A stretch of 64,000 nt of DNA, taken from Sternotherus odoratus (lineage: Eukaryota; Chordata; Testudines; Kinosternidae). The first letter of the stretch is position 1; each line of letters opens with the position of its first letter. The translations under genes and the position numbers were made by a program. The stretch covers positions 44,766,890 to 44,830,889 of the forward strand of contig JAVMKO010000003.1 of assembly GCA_032164245.1 (NCBI GenBank), given 5' to 3'. Below, piece by piece: positions 58,023 to 64,000 of the stretch. The notes beneath the pieces were generated by a model that was given only the letters and a program-made list of their open reading frames with translations, was not told the DNA's origin and made no database searches.

Positions 58023-59042
58023 TCTATATATATAAAAGTCAAATGGTGTATGCGTGTATGTATGTATGCGTGTATGTATGTGCGCTTACTCCTTCCACAC
58101 CGTTTGAGCTAGAGACTTGAAATTTAGTACAGTTATAGGTCTTAGGGTCCTAATCAAGGTAAGAATCGAAAATTTTTCAAATCTCACCTCTGACGCCCCC
58201 CCCAGGGGTGAAATTATTTAAAGGCCAATCACATCACCTGGGCAGCTGCTGTTCTCTGTGACATAGTTATGATGTCATAATACCCCCTCCAACGGACCCT
58301 GCATTCGCTCAGCTCTCTGCCCCCTCCCCCCTCCAACGGACCCCGCACTCGCTCAGATCTCTGCCCCCTCCCCACCTCCGACGGACCCGAGTTGGGTTTG
58401 GTCGGAGGGTAAGTGAGGTAGGGGTGTCGGGTTTGGTCAGGGGGTGAGGGGGGGTGTCGGGTTTGGTCGGGGGGGTGAGGGGGGGTGTCGGGTTTGGTCG
58501 GGGGGTAAGTGAGCCGGGGGTGTTGGGTTTGGTCTGGGGGGGTGAGAAGGTGTCGGGGTGGGTGAGGGGTGAGGTGTGGGGGTTGGGGTTGGTCAGGGGG
58601 TGTTGGGGTTGGTGGGGGGGTAAGGTGGGTGTGTTGGGTTTGGTTGGGGGGGTGAGAAGTGGGGTCGGGATTGGTCGACTGGTAAGTGAGGTGTGGGTGT
58701 CGAGTTTGTGGTGGTAGGTAGGGGTGTTGGGTTTGGTTGGGGGGGGAAAGTGAGGTGGGTGTGTCAGGTTTGGTCTACGGGGGTGAGGTGTGGGTGTTGG
58801 TCAGGGGGTGTTGGGGTTGGTAGGGGGGAGACGTGGGGGTGTTGGATTTGGGTGGGGGGGTGAAAATGTGAGTCGGGGTTGGTCGAGGGGTAAGTGAGGT
58901 GGGGGTGTCGGGTTTGGTCAGGGGGGTGAGGTGGGGGTGTCAGGTTTGCTCTCTGCCCCCTCTAACGGACCCCGCACTCGCTCAGCTCTCTGCCCCCTCC
59001 CCACCTCCGACTGACCCGAGCAACGCCGGGTATTTTCGCTAG
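58023..59042 (+). mobile_element. Non-autonomous Helitron, copy 2
   Basis: Starts TCTATATATATAAAAGTC after an A and ends CTAG before a T. The terminal hairpin with ACCCG/CGGGT arms lies 7 nt before CTAG. Same orientation and order as copy 1 at 14488-15487: conserved 5' part, CTCTGCCCCCTCCC segment, G-rich array (about 58390-58945), then a second CTCTGCCCC...GACCCGAG segment and the 3' hairpin. Most differences between the copies are in the array. No Rep/helicase. Confidence 0.93.
58390..58945 (+). repeat. G-rich minisatellite inside Helitron copy 2
   Basis: Degenerate units with TGTCGGGTTTGGTCGGGG, GTAAGTGAGGTG and GTGTTGGGTTTGGT. The overlapping 87-residue Gly/Val-rich frame is an artefact. 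Confidence 0.9.
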
Positions 59043-60729
59043 TATATTATAATGATTCAGTTTTGATATAAGTGATCAGGTATTTAATCTAGAATGGTGG
59101 AAGATAGACCTGGGAAACTTCAACCAAATACTCGCCTGCGATGGTAGATTTATCTTTTTAAAAGTTTCAAGGATATTCCTGATTACATTTACAGAAGGCA
59201 CAGTAGCTAATGTGCTAACCAGTCTCCAGTCTGTTTTACACTTTTTACTGGCACCCTTTCCGTGCTAATCTGTTTAGAATCTGGACAGGTGTGTAACAAT
59301 TGCTTTAAAGTGTTCTGGAGCTGGCTATCCACCAAACACAAACTTCAGCCAAGGAGGAGTACTGTAAGGTTTCACAAGCCAAGCAGTTTGGATAAGGCAT
59401 AAGGATGCATAGAAAATGACAGAAAAGATTCACTGTCCTTTTGAAGTGCTAAATCAATCCTATGGACGAACTTCACAGAGTGGATACAGGGACAATTCCC
59501 TTAGAGGGGGATGCATTCTGTAGAGCAGAAAAAGAATTTGTAATAGAGACCTTTTATTACTAAACACAAAACACAGTCAGCTACGAAGTAAAAAGTCCCA
59601 TTGAATCCAGTAGATAATGCACCCTTCTAAGCAAAAGCACGGTTTGACTCATTTATATTGGATACTCGTGACTTTATAGATGTACTCTGTAAACTACTGA
59701 TTTAGACGTTAACATAGAAAGATCAAATTCTACTGGGATTGAATGGCTATAACCAAGGACAGAATCTTATCTTCTCTTCCTGCCCTGCTTTTTCTTTTTT
59801 GGGGGGGGAGGAGGAAGGGAGATAGGTAGAGGTTACTAAGGGAGGATCTCAGTCCACAAACACTTGAGATCTTCCTCTTTTTGCCATAGGCAAAAGGACC
59901 ACCAGCAAAATCCCAGATCTCATTTTCTTCTGCAGACTCAAAGGAAGGTCTAATAAAAGATATGACCTCCCCCACCTTGTCTCTCTAACACAGTTTTTAG
60001 GAATTTCAATCAAATTTTACCACTCCAGGACTTTTGGGATCCTTACGGATGCAAGTTTTTTGTTTGTTTTTTAAATACAGTAATGCTAATTAAATAAATT
60101 AGCAAGATTAGTCAGCAGTGAATGTGTGATCTAAAGTGTACTTCAAACACAAGGAAGGTGGTAATTGATGCAAACATTATAAGCAAGTTCTTTCACAACA
60201 GGTTTTTTTAAGACTCTCTGCTCTTTTCCTGTCATATTTTATTTGCATTATTGTGTTTCTTTCCCACTGGGAATCCCCTTTGCATCCTGGAATGTCCTCA
60301 GGATGGCTGCTCCATAAATTGGGAAAATGGGCCCCTTATAGAGTATAAAACTCTGCCAATAATAGGTTTTAGCAGAAAAAGTACTTATCTTAGCCTTTTC
60401 TCAGGAAATTTCTACAGATTTAGTGTGGTTTAGTGTTCAGTGCTGGGGGTCTGGGAGTTCTTTCTACTAGCCTTTCTTTTGATTCACTGCATGACCTGCT
60501 GTAATAGTCTAAATTCCCATGTGGCACAATTTATCCATATGAAAAATGAATGGAGTACTTACCTTCTTCAGAGTTCTGAGTCTTTATTAATACTGAAAAA
60601 GTATCTAGAGACTCTTAAACAAGAAGTGCCAAACTAACAGGATGCAGGTTTCTGCTTTTCAGTCTTGTGCAGCTTCTTCTTCTCATATGAGTAGAACAAA
60701 CAAAGGTAGAGGTTTTTATCTGCTTTTTA
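59043..60729. other. Unannotated
   Basis: No supported exon. A G-run (59801-59808) lies on an otherwise ordinary background. Confidence 0.4.
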
Positions 60730-61290
60730 TTCTCCTTAGGGTTAGGTGAGGGAGGAGGAGATGTAGAGCAGTTTGTTTATGTACATAAGGATGTCCCTGG
60801 TATCATTCGGAGAGATCTTGATGAAACTTTCATGGGAATTAGGGACGGGAGTTCTGAAACTTATCTTTTGCTTGCTGCTGTGACTGTAAATACAAATGAT
60901 ACGTCTGTTTTATCTGTAACTGTTGCCATTGTGGCCTTGAGGGGTACCCACTCCGCATCCATGGAATGCCTGACCCTGATGAGGAATAGATAGAAGAGGA
61001 CTAGGGAGGACATTGTCAGTGAGGTCCTGAAAGCCAGTGCTGCATCGGTCCTTGAACAGAAGGCCTGGAGGCTGAATGTACCTGACAGCCTGGAAAGGAA
61101 AGAATGTTAGGAGAAAGACCCAGGAGACATAGCAGGAAAAGGAGAAGGAGTTGCACTAGCATAAATGGGGCTTCTCTGGCAGAAAAGGTGTGCTACAGAC
61201 TTGTGGTGACCTATATGCCCCACAGTCATGTGCTCACCTCCCTTTCAAGTCAATGGAGAACTCTGTTTCAGCAGCTCCCTACACCTGCTC
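60730..61290 (+). pseudogene. Decayed coding relic, possibly a Myb/SANT-type transposon-associated gene
   Basis: From about 60747 one plus-strand frame is open for some 80 codons (VYVHKDVPGIIRRDLDETF) and closes at a TAG near 60989. It then reads TREDIVSEVLKASAAS, EQKAWRLNVPDSLERKE before another stop. The TRED...EVL.ASAAS...AWR pattern reminds me of the C-terminal region of Myb/SANT-like proteins that are multicopy in turtles and linked to Harbinger-type transposons. That likeness is from memory and is uncertain. Stops and a probable frameshift near 61105 show that the copy is dead. It could also be chance. Confidence 0.3.
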
Positions 61291-61302
61291 ATGGCCTCAT
61301 GA

Positions 61303-61761
61303 GTAGGGCCCTACCAAATTCACAGCTATGAAAAACATGTCACGGACCATGAAATCTGGTCTTTTGTGTACTTCTACTCTACAGTATACAGATTTCGCCA
61401 GAGTTTCTCAAACTGGGGGTCCCAACCCACAAGGGGATTTGGCGGGGTCTGCAAGGTTATTTTAGGGGGTCAGGGCATTTCCACCCTTACCCCTCTGCAC
61501 TGCCTTCAGAGCTGAGTGGCCAGAGAATGGTGGCTGCTGGCTGAGGACCCATGTATGAAGGCAGCAGCGCAGAAGTAAGGGTGACAATACTGTGACCGCC
61601 CCCCATAGAATAACCTTGCAACCCTATCACATTCCCCATTTGGGTCAGGACTCCTACAGTTACAAAATTATGACATTTCAGATTTAAATATCTGAAATAG
61701 TGAAATTTATGGTTTTTTAAATCCCATGGCCATGAAATTGACCAGTTTTGTAGGGCCCTTG
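61303..61761. mobile_element. hAT-type element with TAGGGCCCTACCAAATTCA end
   Basis: The left end TAGGGCCCTACCAAATTCAC is mirrored by GACCAGTTTTGTAGGGCCCT at the right. Subterminal ATGAAATCTGG and CATGGCCATGAAATTGACC motifs continue the inverted pairing. Inside lies GAGTTTCTCAAACTGGGGGT, which itself resembles a hAT end, so the element may be composite. No exact target duplication was found. Confidence 0.72.
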
Positions 61762-62079
61762 GGCTGCATCCCTACCACCACCACTCCAGGCCCGGGGACA
61801 GTAAGGAAAACCACAGCATTACATATCCTGATGTGAGAGAGCCACTGCTGGTGTATGTTTGACAGAAATGGACTGGAATGGACACACATTTTATCTGGTG
61901 TTCTAATTTTAAAATTCCATTAATTTATAAGCTTACATTATATTATTTTTGTAATTGTGCATTATTCTTTGCATTTTTTTGGTATTCCATAAATGTTTAT
62001 TTTTTGGAAATAAATTAATCTTAATACTTCATACCATATAGGAGAATGGATAGTGCTGCTGCTAGCACACATTATTTTT
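61762..62079. other. Unannotated
   Basis: AT-rich; no feature apart from proximity to the L1 3' end. Confidence 0.35.
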
Positions 62080-64000
62080 TAAACTTTATTAGTATTTTTT
62101 TCATAAAATAAAAAAAAACATAACAAAACATAAGTACATGCACATGATGGAAATAACATAAATAACAAAATCCAATTATCATTATTTGCAGAACCTGGAG
62201 AAACAAACAAACAAACCTATAGAAGTCATTCAGGGCATCAAGTATTAAAGTGATTAAATAGATAAATAAGTGAATATAACCTACGAATATCAGGGACTAC
62301 TATATACTAAATTGCAAAAGCAATCAATAGTTTCATTTATGACCAGATAGCCTCATTTTATCCAAGCATTTATGTTAGACAGCCATTTTTTCAATGAATG
62401 AAGTAGTAGAGAGTTCATTAAGGCAGTGAGGAAGGAATTGCAGATCTTCATTTTCTCAAAATAACTCTTTTGGCCACTAATACAGTTACTGCAATCTATT
62501 TTTTAATGTTAACTCATAATACCATCTCGTTATGCACCCTCAAAATATACAAGGTTGTACAAGGAAAGATAGTAACATAAAGTTTTTGAGAGAGCACTGA
62601 ATATGGTGTTCCAGAACACATTCATTTTTGACAAGTATAGAGGATGTGTGAAAGGTTGGCATGTGGCAGTTTGAATCACCAACATTCGCCATGTGTTGCC
62701 AATCAAGCCTTAAACAAATGTTCTGGAGTTTAATATCTTGTTCTGGAAGAATCATAAGGATAAAGAACTTGAAGTATCTTTCACATAAAGTCAGATATCC
62801 TCCATATTTCCATATGTTTCCATATGTTTCCATATTTCCATATGTTTCCATATTTCCATATGTTTCCATATTTTCTTAACATGTTCTTCTAGAAGTGAGA
62901 GAATTGAAACAGACTAATTGTCCCCTCATCTTGCATAAATCCTTGAACATAGCCATTCAAAGAAAGAACTATGAGACAGTAGCTGTGCTCAAGGATTCCA
63001 GTTGATGCGAAAATGTCAACTACGCAATGATGGAACTGATGAGGATGGATTCTTTAATCAGTACACAAATGTCATCAGCATATAAACTGATTTTATATTC
63101 ATTCTGTTGATAGACACACCATCAGTGGCTGAGTGCTGACGTATGTACTTTGCCAGTAGTTCAAGAGATTAAAAAGGAGGGGCAAGATGGGACAACCCTA
63201 CCTTGTCCCTCCTTCTATTTGAAATGTAGAAGAAATGCTTTCAATAGATGATAATGAAGCCAGGGAAGAGTTGTAAAAATACAGTGACCCAATTCAGAAA
63301 TATTGTTCCAAATCTGATGATTATTTTTTTAGGATAGTCATTACATAAGGCCATTAGATATAAAGCTATGGAGGGAATATCTGAGTTTGCTGGATCAGGT
63401 GAGCAATTTTTCTCATATGAGCAGTTGCAACCATCTTTGTTATTCTTTAATGTTACAGTGATTAAAGCAGGTATCATATTACATGGTTCCTTTTCGGAAT
63501 ATTTCAGTGAAGACCTTTGAAAGAGTAGAATATAGCTGATTCCAAAATGTTTTGTAGAAATCTCTACAAAAGTCATCCATCTCGATGACCTTTCTGATAT
63601 TCATATATTTTTAATAGCTTATCTGATCTCTTGTGTTGTAAAAGCTTGTCCAAAAACACTTTTTCTGAAGTTAGGGTATTAAAATGTAGGCCTTCAAAAA
63701 AATGATCAAATTTGATTCAGAGTGGTTGTCTAATTTATATAAAGCTTGATAGGATTACTTAAATTCATTATTTATATCTATTGTTTCAAGGACGGCACTC
63801 CTGTCTTGTAATAAATTAAGAAATATTGTTATTGGCTGATTCCATCTTAAGTCTCCTAGCAAATAGGTTACCTGTTTTATCTCCCCATTCATAATATCCT
63901 TGTTTGACCCTGTTGAGTGTAAATTTGACTTATCTGGATAAGAAGTATTAATTATATTTATATTTGGTGTTGATTGGGGAACATAGGTGGTTTTCATTTT
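62080..64000 (-). mobile_element. L1-clade LINE remnant, continues past the window edge
   Basis: Minus-strand relic of an L1-type ORF2. Near 63840-63910 it reads EWGDKTGNLFARRL, the segment between endonuclease and RT in many vertebrate L1 proteins. Near 63600-63690 it reads LTSEKVFLDKLLQHK. Near 63180-63240 a GTR.GCPI.PLLFNLL box is RT motif B, and at 63071-63082 the YADD catalytic box appears in the context SLYADDICVL. The 3' part has an IKLQNICLRLDWQHM segment and ends in A-rich sequence on the minus strand (T-rich on plus, 62083-62125). Stops and frameshifts are frequent, so it is non-functional. The lost 5' part lies beyond 64000. Confidence 0.82.
62797..62872. repeat. Minisatellite within the L1 relic
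   Basis: About seven irregular units of TTTCCATATG and TTTCCATAT. The matching minus-strand METYGN repeat is a translation artefact. Confidence 0.9.

Noticed and set aside
58454..58717. Gly/Val-rich 87-residue frame
   Set aside because: Helitron minisatellite translation.

Overview
This window reads as intergenic or intronic nuclear DNA of an amniote, most likely a turtle or another non-avian sauropsid. The base is AT-rich single-copy sequence packed with interspersed repeats: CR1 LINEs, an RTE LINE, an L1-type LINE, a DIRS-type tyrosine-recombinase element, three LTRs (two with exact target duplications), two Helitrons, many hAT- and Tigger-like non-autonomous DNA transposons, fold-back MITEs and MIR-type SINE pieces. 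The taxon call rests on the combination of repeat families, as I recall them from turtle genomes, and not on any search. I found no host protein-coding exon, rRNA, CRISPR array, bacterial or phage gene, or operon. Most long reading frames in GC-rich parts are translations of simple or transposon-internal sequence.

Layout. 0.4-1.0 kb: Tigger-like MITE. 2.68-4.98 kb: a 5'-truncated, nearly intact RTE retrotransposon on the minus strand inside a 13-bp target duplication; its reverse transcriptase core is the only substantial open frame in the window. 5.4-8.5 kb: a DIRS-type tyrosine recombinase relic, split in mid-codon by a 1.67-kb hAT-like element with an 8-bp target duplication. 8.8-17.7 kb: MIR, an unclassified GC-rich repeat, a 102-bp-arm palindrome inside a 13-bp duplication, Helitron copy 1, and a solo LTR with a 5-bp duplication. 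18.3-22 kb: a Tigger-like MITE with a hAT inserted exactly at its end, a CR1 tail, and two more MITEs of the family seen at 0.4 kb. 22-28 kb: mostly unannotated AT-rich sequence with a (TC)30 tract.

28-42 kb: a second copy of the hAT family, a CR1 3' end interrupted by a MITE, a 1.13-kb LTR, two short GC-rich hAT elements, and an old minus-strand CR1. 42-52 kb: MIR pieces, a cluster of fold-back MITEs, a 0.7-kb DNA transposon and a minus-strand solo LTR with a 5-bp duplication. 52-64 kb: a tRNA-like relic, a pair of unassigned 150-bp repeats, Helitron copy 2, a decayed coding relic, a hAT-type element, and a decayed L1 on the minus strand running off the right edge.

Nothing here forms a cooperating host pathway. 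The value of the window is its dated pile-up of transposons: target duplications and nesting give a relative order of insertion. The items most worth follow-up are the unusually fresh RTE copy (possible horizontal transfer), the interrupted DIRS recombinase, the Helitron pair carrying G-rich tandem arrays, and the retroposed palindrome at 13.4 kb.
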